Source: DAMBHY01 sp032068765
Lineage (GTDB): Bacteria; Bacteroidota; Bacteroidia; Bacteroidales; Dysgonomonadaceae
DNA length: 64,000 nt
Assembly: GCA_032068765.1 (NCBI GenBank)
Contig: DAMBHY010000004.1
Span: 1 to 64,000, forward strand
Direction: 5' to 3'
Position numbers and translations under genes: made by a program. Under the pieces are notes generated by a model. The model was not told the DNA's origin and searched no databases. It saw only the letters and a program-made list of their open reading frames with translations. This document shows, piece by piece, positions 1 through 8,288 of this stretch (within the stretch, counting starts at the first letter, position 1; the number at the start of each line of letters is the position of its first letter).

Positions 1-304
1 AACGCATGAATTACACTTTAAAATCATGCGAACGAGTATTGAAACGCATGAATTATACTTTAAAATCGTGCGAACGAGTACTCAAATGCATGAATTAAAC
101 ATTATAATCATGCTATTGGATACTGTGACGCTTTAATTCTATGTAGTATTCGTGATCTTGGATAATGCAACGTATTAGATATAAATTACAATAATGCTGT
201 ATAGTATCGAAACGCATTAATACCAATTCGAAAAGACTATAGAATACTAGAATTTATTAATGTTATGTGTGTTTAATGTTATGTAGTTTCATAATGCATT
301 AACA
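1..304. repeat. Degenerate 42-bp tandem repeat array
   Basis: Units begin at 1, 43, 85, 127, 169 and 211, with decayed copies near 251 and 293, a period of 42 bp. The first two units differ at only a few positions and the copies degrade steadily to the right. Units 1-3 carry an inverted repeat CGCATGA / TCATGCG (or a close variant) separated by 14 bases; in unit 2 the right arm is TCGTGCG, which keeps the pairing through a G-T wobble. The array runs off the left edge, so its full length is unknown. There are no unique spacers and no conserved open frame. Confidence 0.85.
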
Positions 305-572
305 GTGAGGGGTAGTGAAATTATTGTTGCTCACATCACCACATTAGGAATCAACAAAGAAGTGGCAGAAGTAAGCAGAAACGATAAATTTTTTTTAGAC
401 AAGTTTATGCGCGAGAATCAGTTGGGAAAAAAGCTGCCTTTGGGAAAACGTTTCGGCAAGTGAACTTTGTCCCAAACTGGCAAAAGTATTGAGCAAATAT
501 CTGAAATATCTGAATGCGATGCGTAGCATAGCTGGATATGAATCACTTTATAACCAACTTAACGAGGTGTAA
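305..572 (+). pseudogene. Frameshifted gene remnant, unrecognised
   Basis: A frame open from a GTG at 305 gives 52 residues and stops at 461-463. A second frame, shifted by one base, continues from 462 for 36 codons to a stop at 570-572 and ends in LYNQLNEV. Both halves have ordinary protein-like composition (for example NDKFFLDKFMRENQLGKK, then LSKYLKYLNAMRSIAGYESL), which suggests one C-terminal gene fragment broken near 461. I do not recognise the family; a transposase or other mobile-gene tail is possible but not shown. It abuts the decaying 42-bp array, and 573-704 holds nothing I can identify apart from a weak hairpin near 641-666. Confidence 0.35.
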
Positions 573-704
573 AACCTGCAAAAGGTAGAAAAGACAAGAA
601 GAAGAGAAGATTTTTTTGAAGTTTGTAGTTTAAAATTTTGTGGCGTACATCTATCTGGGATGTGCGACTTTTAATTGAAAGATTCGCAACTTTTCTATTA
701 TCTC

Positions 705-1526
705 TCAAAAAACAAAATCCCCAGGATTAGCACCTGTCTTTTCTCCATTATTCAAGGTATCTATCTTGCGCATATCATCATCCAACAATTCAAAATCAAA
801 AATATCGATATTCTCTTTCAGTCTTTCGGGAGAAGTAGACTTTGGAAACACAATCACTTCCTGCTGTATGCACCAGCGGAGAATGATTTGCGCGGGAGAT
901 TTGTGGTATCTTTCCGAAAGTTCGAGCAAAAGTGGAAGTTCGAGCAAATCGTTTCGTTTTGCACCGAGTGGACGCCATCCTTCTACGCGTATACAATTTT
1001 CCTTGCAATATTCCACCAAATCTTTCTGATTGAAATATGGATGAAACTCAATCTGATTGACCGCTGGCATGATATCCACTTCGCGAAGCAATGCTGTAAG
1101 TTGCGGCATCCAATAGTTGCTCACACCAATCGCGCGGGCAAGCCCGGCGTTGTGCATGCGTTCCATATCGCTCCACACAGAAACATATTTGTCCTTCACA
1201 GGCCAATGCACCAGATATAAATCCACATAATCCATCTGCAGCTTTTTCAAACTCACACGCAGTGCGCCATGCTCGTTGCTGCTTCGGATATCGTCCGTCC
1301 AAAGTTTGGTTGTAACAAACAAATCTTCTCTGGCTATACCGCTGTCCTTTATCGCTTTACCGATAATCTCTTCATTGCCATACAAAGCGGCGGTATCTAT
1401 GTGGCGGTAACCCAAATCCAACGCAGTACGAACCGAACGATAAGTTTCTCTTTCGTCCGTCATTTTGTAGGTTCCCAATCCCAATACGGGGATTTTCGCA
1501 CCGCTGTTAAGAAGTAAATGCTCCAT
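705..1526 (-). CDS. Aldo/keto reductase
   Basis: This is a 273-residue NAD(P)H-dependent aldo/keto reductase with a single TIM-barrel domain, near the usual length for prokaryotic AKR5-like enzymes. The catalytic tetrad is visible: Asp44 and Tyr49 in GYRHIDTAALYGNE, Lys74 in VTTKLW and His107 in YLVHWP. IGVSNYW and the cofactor-loop segment FPKSTSPERLKENIDIFDF are also family features. The substrate cannot be read from sequence; relatives reduce small aldehydes, ketones or 2,5-diketo-gluconate. The start lies 3 bases after the ribF stop, so the two are very likely cotranscribed, though a functional link to flavin synthesis is not implied. Cytoplasmic. Confidence 0.93.
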   Translation of the reverse strand: MEHLLLNSGAKIPVLGLGTYKMTDERETYRSVRTALDLGYRHIDTAALYGNEEIIGKAIKDSGIAREDLFVTTKLWTDDIRSSNEHGALRVSLKKLQMDYVDLYLVHWPVKDKYVSVWSDMERMHNAGLARAIGVSNYWMPQLTALLREVDIMPAVNQIEFHPYFNQKDLVEYCKENCIRVEGWRPLGAKRNDLLELPLLLELSERYHKSPAQIILRWCIQQEVIVFPKSTSPERLKENIDIFDFELLDDDMRKIDTLNNGEKTGANPGDFVF

Positions 1527-1529
1527 AGT

Positions 1530-2465
1530 TTAATGATTTTGCAATATTTGGAGAATATCTTTTTTGTCCTGAACAATCTGGTTTGCAAGCATGTCGAGCG
1601 ATTCGAATTTTTCATCTTGACGAACAAACTGCACAAATTCAACCGTGAGAGAACGATTGTATAAATCCTGTTCGAAGTCGAAAATATTCACCTCCACATT
1701 CATATAGTTGGTTGTATTAACCGTTGGGCGTGTGCCGATATACAGCATTCCACCATATACATCCTTGTCTGCTCTCACGCGCACTGCATACACTCCCGCG
1801 TGTGGAATGACTTTATATGGTTCCCACGAACGAATATTAGCGGTGGGAAATCCGATAGTACGCCCGAGTTGATTACCAGGAATGATTTCGCCGGAAAGAT
1901 TGTAGGGATACGTGAGGAGCGTGTTTGCCAACTCAATGTTTCCTTCGAGCAGCAATCGGCGTATAACCGACGAACTAACGAGTACGTTATCGTGAAGCAA
2001 TTCCGTAGCGTGAATTACCTGCATTCCTATTTCCTTGCCATAAGCTTGGTATTGAGGAAATCCTTCTTCCCTATTGTGCCCGAAACGATGGTCGTAACCA
2101 ACGAAGAGGGTATGCACCCCCAGCTGTTTTTGAAGCACGCTGCGTATAAAATCTTTCGCCGTAAGGCGTGAGAGTTTGGGAGTGAAAGGCAGAACTATGA
2201 CGTAATCAATGCCGGTGGTAGCTAGTTGGGAGAGTTTTTCATCGAATCCGCAGAGGAGCTGTGGTTGATAATCCTTTTGCAGCACTTTGCGCGGATGAAC
2301 GGGGAAGGTAATTACGGCGGAAGGAATTCCCAAGCGTTTTGCTTCTTCCTTTATCTGATGTATCAAATGACGATGACCGATATGCACTCCATCAAAAAAA
2401 CCGACTGTCGCCGCAATAGGTTCTTTATCAAAAAAATTTCCAGGACACAAATCTATTACTTCCAC
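1530..2465 (-). CDS. ribF: Bifunctional riboflavin kinase/FAD synthetase RibF
   Basis: RibF phosphorylates riboflavin to FMN and adenylates FMN to FAD. The N-terminal nucleotidyltransferase half carries VGFFDGVHIGHRHL; the C-terminal flavokinase half carries GRTIGFPTANI and a PHAGVYAVRV segment. The frame is open back to 2636, but the extra N-terminus is hydrophobic, AT-rich and unlike the family. A GTG at 2465 (MEVIDLCPGNFF...) gives 311 residues, the normal RibF size, and a promoter-like TAATTTTG box lies at 2496-2503 inside the longer reading. I therefore prefer the GTG start, though it is not proven. First gene of a pair with the aldo/keto reductase. Cytoplasmic. Confidence 0.9.
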   Translation of the reverse strand: MEVIDLCPGNFFDKEPIAATVGFFDGVHIGHRHLIHQIKEEAKRLGIPSAVITFPVHPRKVLQKDYQPQLLCGFDEKLSQLATTGIDYVIVLPFTPKLSRLTAKDFIRSVLQKQLGVHTLFVGYDHRFGHNREEGFPQYQAYGKEIGMQVIHATELLHDNVLVSSSVIRRLLLEGNIELANTLLTYPYNLSGEIIPGNQLGRTIGFPTANIRSWEPYKVIPHAGVYAVRVRADKDVYGGMLYIGTRPTVNTTNYMNVEVNIFDFEQDLYNRSLTVEFVQFVRQDEKFESLDMLANQIVQDKKDILQILQNH

Positions 2466-2495
2466 TCTCTCAATTCTTTTATAGCATTTCGGCTT

Positions 2496-2503
2496 CAAAA
2501 TTA
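2496..2503 (-). promoter_or_regulatory. Putative ribF promoter -7 box
   Basis: The minus-strand sequence TAATTTTG fits the Bacteroidota -7 consensus TAnnTTTG and sits about 30 bases upstream of the GTG start at 2465. No clear -33 TTTG was found at the usual spacing. Confidence 0.45.
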
Positions 2504-2929
2504 TATAAATAATTCTACATGGAGAAAAAAGGAGGAATTCGCATATTTTGTAACTTAAAAATTCTAACAAATTTATAAATTGCATTTTTGTAAGCATCAA
2601 TAATAGAAATAATGGAATTAAAGATTGATTAATCAAAGTTTATTCCAATCAAAGATTAAAATTGCCATTGGTATACCAGATCATATTTGCTATAGCTATC
2701 CTAATAATTGCTTATTAACGATAAAATGATTGAAGTCAATCTAAGAAATTATGATTACAACTTATAATTACCAGTAAGAAAGCAATTCCTATATTAGCTG
2801 TAGAGAAAAAAATATATTGACCGATTCATTCTAATTTGCACATCTACAAACTTTGGCATTCTTTTTGCTTTATAAATAGAGTCATGATTTTATTTCTCAC
2901 AATATGAGCAAATCTTGACAAAATCTGAC

Positions 2930-2937
2930 TATTTTTG
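2930..2937 (+). promoter_or_regulatory. Putative rsfS-ftsH promoter -7 box
   Basis: TATTTTTG matches TAnnTTTG and ends 24 bases before the rsfS start codon. A TTGAC-like element upstream is too close to be a standard -33 box. Confidence 0.5.
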
Positions 2938-2961
2938 TAGGCTCAAATTTAAAATTTACGA

Positions 2962-3318
2962 ATGAAAGAGAATCAACTAGTTAAAAATATTGTAGAAGGA
3001 ATTCAGGATAAGAAAGGAAAAAACATTTCCATAATAGATTTACAAAATTCAGGAGGATCCGTTTGTGATTTCTTTGTGATATGCGAAGGTAATACTCCCA
3101 CACAAGTTTCTGCTCTTGCCGAATCGGTGGAAGCAGCTGTCAAGAAAAACACACATGAAAGTCCTATACGTGTTCAAGGATTGCAGCGTGCAGAATGGGT
3201 AGGAATTGACTACGGTTCTGTCATTGTTCATGTGTTCCTTCCGGAATTGAGAAGCTTTTATAACCTGGAACATTTGTGGGAAGATGCACCCATTGAACAA
3301 ATATCAAATATAGACTAA
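2962..3318 (+). CDS. rsfS: Ribosome silencing factor RsfS
   Basis: A 118-residue RsfS/Iojap protein, full length. It binds ribosomal protein uL14 on the large subunit and blocks subunit joining under nutrient limitation. Family features are DLQNSGGSVCDFFVICEGNT near residues 25-45, RVQGLQRAEWVGIDYGSVIVHVF near 75-97, and the closing YNLEHLWEDAP. It lies 54 bases upstream of ftsH on the same strand, an order seen in other Bacteroidales, and the pair probably shares the promoter at 2930. Cytoplasmic. Confidence 0.96.
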   Translation: MKENQLVKNIVEGIQDKKGKNISIIDLQNSGGSVCDFFVICEGNTPTQVSALAESVEAAVKKNTHESPIRVQGLQRAEWVGIDYGSVIVHVFLPELRSFYNLEHLWEDAPIEQISNID

Positions 3319-3372
3319 AACCTTTTACATTAAGTTTTGTTATACGACAGTATACTATTACCCTAATTTTTT

Positions 3373-5424
3373 ATGGAACAAAAAGATAAAAAACAAAATA
3401 AAAAACAAAATAAAAAACCCCTTTTCAAACCTAATTTAAATTCTCCCAACGGCAAACCGAAAATGGGATTCAGCATATATTGGCTTTATACTGCCATTTT
3501 TTTGGCCCTCATAGGATTTTGGGTAATTGGGAATACAGGAACGAAGAAGGAGGTGATATGGTCTGAATTTCAACGATATATTGCTGAAGGCAAGATTGAA
3601 AGTGTTATTATCCACAGTAATAAATTAACTGCTGATGCTATCGTTAAAAAAGAATACGCTGCCGAAATTATCGGTCAATCAAATACGACAACTAAAAGTC
3701 AACCTATAATTGCGGTAGAAATACCTTCGGGAGAAAATGTGGCTGATTACATAGACAAAGTTAAAGCGGAAAAAGGTTATCCTATTCAGGTACGTTTCAA
3801 TCAGTCATTTGAATATGGAAGTACCTTGTTAAATATTGGCTTTTGGGTTTTAATAATTGCCTTTTGGATATGGATGCTTCGCAGAATGCAACCGGGAGGA
3901 AGTGCTGGAGGCGGCGGTGGAATTTTTAGCGTGGGAAAATCCAAAGCGCAACTCTTTGATAAAGACGGCGAGGTAAAAACTACTTTTAAGGATGTTGCAG
4001 GTTTGTCGGAAGCTAAGGAAGAAGTCCAGGAAATTGTAGAATTCCTAAAAAACCCTGGACATTATACTGCTCTTGGCGGTAAAATTCCTAAAGGAGCACT
4101 CTTAGTAGGTCCTCCAGGAACAGGTAAAACGTTGCTTGCAAAAGCGGTAGCCGGTGAAGCTAATGTACCTTTCTTTTCTATCTCAGGTTCTGATTTCGTA
4201 GAAATGTTTGTGGGTGTAGGAGCTTCCCGCGTAAGAGACCTATTCCGTCAGGCGAAAGAAAAAGCACCGTGTATCGTTTTCATTGATGAAATTGATGCAG
4301 TGGGTCGTGCCCGTGGTAAGAATGCGAATTTCGGCTCTAATGACGAACGCGAAAACACCCTTAACCAATTACTTACAGAAATGGATGGTTTTGGTTCAAA
4401 CAGCGGTGTAATTATTCTAGCTGCTACTAACCGTGTAGATATTCTGGATAAAGCATTGCTTCGTGCAGGACGTTTTGACCGTCAGATTTATGTGGAACTT
4501 CCAGATTTAAATGACAGAAAAGAAATATTCAATGTTCACCTACGTCCTTTGAAGCTTGACCATACGGTGGATGTGGAATTCCTTGCTCGTCAAACTCCTG
4601 GTTTCTCAGGAGCAGATATTGCGAATGTATGTAACGAGGCTGCTTTAATTGCTGCAAGAAAGAAAAAAGATTTCGTTCAGAAAGATGACTTCCTCAATGC
4701 GGTAGACAGAATTATCGGCGGACTTGAAAAGAAAAATAAAATCATCACTCAGGAAGAAAAGCGTTCAATCGCTATTCACGAAGCGGGTCATGCTACATTG
4801 AGTTGGTTCTTGGAACATGCCAATCCTTTGGTGAAAGTAACCATCGTGCCTCGTGGGAAAGCACTTGGTGCAGCCTGGTACCTTCCTGAAGAACGCCAAA
4901 TCAACACCAAAGAACAGATGCTCGACGAAATGTGTGCACTATTAGGAGGTCGTGCGGCGGAAGAAAACTTTACAGGAAAGATTTCTTCAGGCGCAATGAA
5001 TGACTTAGAAAGAGTCACCAAACAAGCTTACGGAATGATTTCTTATTTAGGTATGAGCGAAAAGTTGCCAAACTTATCTTACTACGACTCATCCGGACAA
5101 GAATACACTTTCTCAAAACCTTATAGCGAGAAAACTTCTGAGTTGATTGATAGTGAAGTACAGAAAATGATTGCAGAGCAATATGACAGAGCAAAAAGTT
5201 TATTGAGAGAACATGAAGATGGTCATGCTGAATTAGCAAAAATTCTCCTTGAACGTGAAATCATTTATGCGGAAGATTTGGAAAAGATCTTCGGAAAACG
5301 TCCGTGGAAATCTCGTTCGGAAGAGATTCTAAACAACAAAAATGAAGAACCTCCTAAAACTCCTGTACTAGGACCTTCTCTTCCAACAATTCCTACCAAT
5401 CCTTATGAAAATGACAACAAATAA
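3373..5424 (+). CDS. ftsH: ATP-dependent zinc metalloprotease FtsH
   Basis: FtsH is a membrane-anchored hexameric AAA+ protease that degrades short-lived regulators and misfolded membrane proteins. At 683 residues it is full length. After a Lys-rich N-terminus there is one membrane segment near residues 36-54, a periplasmic domain, and a second segment near 152-170. The AAA module has Walker A GPPGTGKT at 246-253, Walker B with DEID near 305-308, and the second region of homology with RAGRFDRQI. The zinc site HEAGH is at 469-473. The low-complexity, proline-rich C-terminal tail is typical of Bacteroidota FtsH. In many Bacteroidales cdsA follows ftsH; here a terminator and a superoxide dismutase gene follow. 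Confidence 0.98.
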   Translation: MEQKDKKQNKKQNKKPLFKPNLNSPNGKPKMGFSIYWLYTAIFLALIGFWVIGNTGTKKEVIWSEFQRYIAEGKIESVIIHSNKLTADAIVKKEYAAEIIGQSNTTTKSQPIIAVEIPSGENVADYIDKVKAEKGYPIQVRFNQSFEYGSTLLNIGFWVLIIAFWIWMLRRMQPGGSAGGGGGIFSVGKSKAQLFDKDGEVKTTFKDVAGLSEAKEEVQEIVEFLKNPGHYTALGGKIPKGALLVGPPGTGKTLLAKAVAGEANVPFFSISGSDFVEMFVGVGASRVRDLFRQAKEKAPCIVFIDEIDAVGRARGKNANFGSNDERENTLNQLLTEMDGFGSNSGVIILAATNRVDILDKALLRAGRFDRQIYVELPDLNDRKEIFNVHLRPLKLDHTVDVEFLARQTPGFSGADIANVCNEAALIAARKKKDFVQKDDFLNAVDRIIGGLEKKNKIITQEEKRSIAIHEAGHATLSWFLEHANPLVKVTIVPRGKALGAAWYLPEERQINTKEQMLDEMCALLGGRAAEENFTGKISSGAMNDLERVTKQAYGMISYLGMSEKLPNLSYYDSSGQEYTFSKPYSEKTSELIDSEVQKMIAEQYDRAKSLLREHEDGHAELAKILLEREIIYAEDLEKIFGKRPWKSRSEEILNNKNEEPPKTPVLGPSLPTIPTNPYENDNK

Positions 5425-5446
5425 ATGAATTTTAATAATATAAAGC

Positions 5447-5480
5447 AGAAGGGATAATCTTGACAGATTATCCCTTTTTT
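5447..5480 (+). terminator. Terminator of rsfS-ftsH
   Basis: The arms GAAGGGATAATCT and AGATTATCCCTTTT enclose a 4-base loop and are followed by a T run. It lies just after the ftsH stop. Confidence 0.9.
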
Positions 5481-5556
5481 TAATACCTGTAATCTGAACA
5501 AAAGGTTATAATCAACGTTATAGTAGATGAATTTATAAAAAATAAAAGTATTTACT

Positions 5557-6237
5557 ATGAAGAAAATAATCACAGCTCTCTTCACAATTTTAATATTTTC
5601 AACGAGTTATGCACAAAAGTGCATCGATCAAGATAATAAAAACCCAAAAAATAAAAAGATTATGAAATTCGAAAAAGATCCACTTCCTTATGCAAATGAT
5701 GCATTAGCCCCAGTTATTGGTAAAGAAACCATAGATTTACACTATGGCAAACACTTACAAGCGTATGTAGACAACTTGAACAAACTGATAGTTGGTACTA
5801 AATTTGAAAATGCAGATTTGCTTACCATAGTAAAAGAAAGCGATGGCGCAATTTTCAATAATGCAGGACAAGTATTGAATCACAATTTATATTTCGCTTC
5901 TTTCTCACCAAATGGTGGTGGTGAACCTAAAGGTGCTTTGGCTGAAGCAATCAACAAACAGTTCGGTTCATTTGAAAAATTCAAAGAAGAATTTACCAAT
6001 GCAGGTGTAACTTTATTCGGTTCTGGATGGGCATGGTTGGCAAAAGACGCTAACGGCAAATTATCTATCGAGAAAGAAAGTAACGCAGGCAATCCTGTTA
6101 CTAAAGGATTAACTCCAATCTTAGGATTCGACGTTTGGGAACATTCATACTATTTGGATTATCAAAACCGTCGTGCTGACCATTTAAAAGATTTATGGAA
6201 AATAATCGATTGGAACGTAGTTTCAAACCGTTATTGA
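5557..6237 (+). CDS. sodB: Superoxide dismutase (Fe/Mn type), apparently exported
   Basis: An iron/manganese superoxide dismutase that converts superoxide to oxygen and peroxide. The catalytic body starts at about residue 36 (MKFEKDPLPYANDALAPVI), as in cytosolic Bacteroidales SodB. Metal-ligand segments are LHYGKH, GQVLNHNLYF and DVWEHSYYLDYQNRR with Asp192 and His196. The Gln before LNH and the SPNGGGEP loop resemble iron or cambialistic enzymes. The oddity is the first 35 residues: Lys-Lys, a hydrophobic stretch, then SYAQ, which is a good signal peptide ending at a likely AQ cleavage site. A start at ATG 5662 would give a normal cytosolic enzyme of 191 residues, but the upstream ATG is in frame and the leader is intact, so I choose 5557. 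Monocistronic, between two terminators. Confidence 0.93.
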   Translation: MKKIITALFTILIFSTSYAQKCIDQDNKNPKNKKIMKFEKDPLPYANDALAPVIGKETIDLHYGKHLQAYVDNLNKLIVGTKFENADLLTIVKESDGAIFNNAGQVLNHNLYFASFSPNGGGEPKGALAEAINKQFGSFEKFKEEFTNAGVTLFGSGWAWLAKDANGKLSIEKESNAGNPVTKGLTPILGFDVWEHSYYLDYQNRRADHLKDLWKIIDWNVVSNRY

Positions 6238-6257
6238 TATTGAGTATATTTTAATTG

Positions 6258-6293
6258 AAAAAGGGAATTAAACCAAAGTTTAATTCCCTTTTA
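6258..6293. terminator. Bidirectional terminator between sodB and pgeF
   Basis: A long inverted repeat, AAAAGGGAATTAAAC / GTTTAATTCCCTTTT, with a very short loop lies between convergent genes and has A and T runs on both sides. Confidence 0.88.
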
Positions 6294-6313
6294 TATTTTG
6301 CATAGTTTCAAAA

Positions 6314-7129
6314 TCAGCTGTGAATCATAATACCCGTCAACATCCTTCCACAATGCACGCTCTGTCTGCGGGCAGAAAAGAATAACCGTGCGTTTTTGAA
6401 TGTATTGTATCTTGTTTTTTCGATGTTATTCTTTTTAACTCCTAAACGAATCAATTCTTCTCGATTGATTTCTCCTACATCTAAAAACGTTTTCTTAGAA
6501 TGTGGATATTTGCGTGCAGTTTTGCTGTTGAGAATGAATTTATTCTTCTTAAATTCATTAATGACCTCCTTACCCACTTCGTAATTTTCCACTCCAATGG
6601 AAGGACCAATTGCCGCAATTATATCCGAAGGATTCGTACCGAAATTGTCAACCATGGCTTTCACCGCATTCTCTACAATTCTGGCAACTGTACCTCTCCA
6701 GCCTGCATGAATAGCTGCGGTGGAGTTTGTAACAGGGTCGAATAACAAAATTGGTGTGCAGTCGGCTGTCGTTGCACACAAAAAGATATCAGTCTGCCGC
6801 GTAATTAAGGCGTCACAACCGTACAGAGTTTCTATTTGCTCATATTTTGGAGATTCCAAAAGGGCTTGGTCTATTAATACCACTCTGTTGCTGTGCGTCT
6901 GGTGCGGAGTGATAAATTTATCCACATCCATAAAGAAATAACGGGCAAGTGTAGTTCTGTTTTTGTAAATTTGAACTGGATCATCATCCGAGAAGTTTCC
7001 CAAATTGAAACTAGCAAACTCTCCCTTACTGCCCCCACCAATACGTGTGGTAGAAAAATTTACAATATGAGGATATTTGTCAAATATCTTAAATTGCAAA
7101 AGATTTTTGTAATTGGGATGAGACCTCAT
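6314..7129 (-). CDS. pgeF: PgeF/YfiH family polyphenol oxidase (laccase domain)
   Basis: A 271-residue copper/zinc-binding laccase-domain protein of the YfiH/PgeF family. E. coli YfiH has been linked to peptidoglycan editing, and human LACC1 acts on purine nucleosides, so the activity in this organism is uncertain. Metal-site motifs are visible: ITPHQTHSNRV, TTADCTPILLFD and AIHAGWRGTVARI, plus the C-terminal FSARRQSVHCGRM. It is the last gene of the adk-obgE-pgeF operon, with 2 bases between it and obgE. Cytoplasmic; no signal peptide. Confidence 0.92.
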   Translation of the reverse strand: MRSHPNYKNLLQFKIFDKYPHIVNFSTTRIGGGSKGEFASFNLGNFSDDDPVQIYKNRTTLARYFFMDVDKFITPHQTHSNRVVLIDQALLESPKYEQIETLYGCDALITRQTDIFLCATTADCTPILLFDPVTNSTAAIHAGWRGTVARIVENAVKAMVDNFGTNPSDIIAAIGPSIGVENYEVGKEVINEFKKNKFILNSKTARKYPHSKKTFLDVGEINREELIRLGVKKNNIEKTRYNTFKNARLFFSARRQSVHCGRMLTGIMIHS

Positions 7130-7131
7130 AA

Positions 7132-8283
7132 TTAAAAATCTTCGTAATAATTATCGTCCTCTTCAAAATCTTCTTCTTCAATATCCTCATCCATTTCGAT
7201 GATTTCCTCTTCTTCATCAAAACCGAGAGTTTTGACATCCAATTTGCGGTGGACCAGATTTTCACGCATGGATTCTACTGTGTGAACGTATTCATCCGAA
7301 TTTAGTTCTTTCCATAGCAAGTCCTTAAGTGTCACAATTCCATTGCCCTGAATTGAAGAAATGAATACGTAAGGGATATCGGGTAAATCTTTTGTCATCT
7401 CCTGAATCAACTCATCGTCCAGCATATCGCTTTTGGTGATAGCCAAAACTTTACGCTTGTCCATCAATTCGGGATTGTATTGAGCCAATTCGTTGATAAG
7501 TATTTTGTATTCTTTGTGTATGTCATCAGAGTCCGCAGGAATCATAAAGAGCAGCAACGCATTGCGTTCTATATGACGTAGGAAACGAAGTCCTAAACCT
7601 TTTCCTTCACTTGCACCCTCGATAATTCCAGGAATATCTGCCATCACAAACGATTTATTGTCGCGATAAGATACGATACCCAAGTTCGGTTCAAGTGTTG
7701 TGAAAGGATAATTTGCAATTTTAGGTTTAGCTGCTGAGACAACTGAAAGCAAAGTAGATTTTCCTGCATTGGGGAAACCTACAAGACCTACGTCTGCAAG
7801 TAGTTTGAGCTCAAGAATAACCCAACGTTCTTCGTAAGGTTCGCCGGGCTGAGCGTAACGAGGCGCCTGATTGGTAGCAGTCTTGAAACGAGTATTTCCC
7901 AAACCTCCGCGACCGCCTTTCAGCAATATCTGTTCCTGACCATGATCGGTGATGTCACAAAGATATTCACCCGTATGAGCATCATAAGCCACAGTTCCGC
8001 AAGGCACTTCGATGACTACGCTTTCGCCTTTTTTCCCATATCGCTGATTGCGTCCGCCGCCTTCGCCATGTTCTGCAAAAATGTGCTTTTTGTAGCGAAG
8101 GTGAAGTAGTGTCCAGTAGTTGCGATTACCACGAAGAATGATGTGTCCGCCATCGCCGCCATCTCCACCGTCAGGTCCTCCTTTTGGTATATATTTTTCT
8201 CTTCTGAAATGCGAGGAACCTCTCCCTCCTTTTCCAGAACGACAAAAGATTTTAACGTAGTCAACAAAATTTGTTTCAGCCAT
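7132..8283 (-). CDS. obgE: GTPase ObgE/CgtA
   Basis: An essential ribosome-associated GTPase involved in 50S assembly and the stringent response. The glycine-rich Obg fold covers about residues 1-160 (GGPDGGDGGDGG, EHGEGGGRNQ). The G domain follows, with G1 GFPNAGKST at 169-177, PFTTLEPNLG, DIPGIIEGASEGKGLG and the base-recognition TKSD. The C-terminal tail is strongly acidic (Glu/Asp-rich, ending NYYEDF), as in many Bacteroidota Obg proteins. At 383 residues it is full length. It starts 5 bases after the adk stop and ends 2 bases before pgeF. Confidence 0.97.
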   Translation of the reverse strand: MAETNFVDYVKIFCRSGKGGRGSSHFRREKYIPKGGPDGGDGGDGGHIILRGNRNYWTLLHLRYKKHIFAEHGEGGGRNQRYGKKGESVVIEVPCGTVAYDAHTGEYLCDITDHGQEQILLKGGRGGLGNTRFKTATNQAPRYAQPGEPYEERWVILELKLLADVGLVGFPNAGKSTLLSVVSAAKPKIANYPFTTLEPNLGIVSYRDNKSFVMADIPGIIEGASEGKGLGLRFLRHIERNALLLFMIPADSDDIHKEYKILINELAQYNPELMDKRKVLAITKSDMLDDELIQEMTKDLPDIPYVFISSIQGNGIVTLKDLLWKELNSDEYVHTVESMRENLVHRKLDVKTLGFDEEEEIIEMDEDIEEEDFEEDDNYYEDF

Positions 8284-8288
8284 ACCTT

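Larger units (their letters stand above)
2466..2961. other. AT-rich divergent intergenic region ribF/rsfS
   Basis: This stretch of about 495 bases separates the preferred ribF start from rsfS. It holds a minus-strand TAATTTTG box at 2496-2503 and a plus-strand TATTTTTG box at 2930-2937. I see no RNA gene, convincing short gene or repeat in the rest. The part between 2466 and 2636 is formally open in the ribF frame. Confidence 0.6.

Noticed and set aside
675..1220. 181-codon plus-strand open frame opposite the aldo/keto reductase
   Set aside because: It is antisense to a gene with all catalytic residues, has no family-like motif and mirrors codon bias of the real gene.
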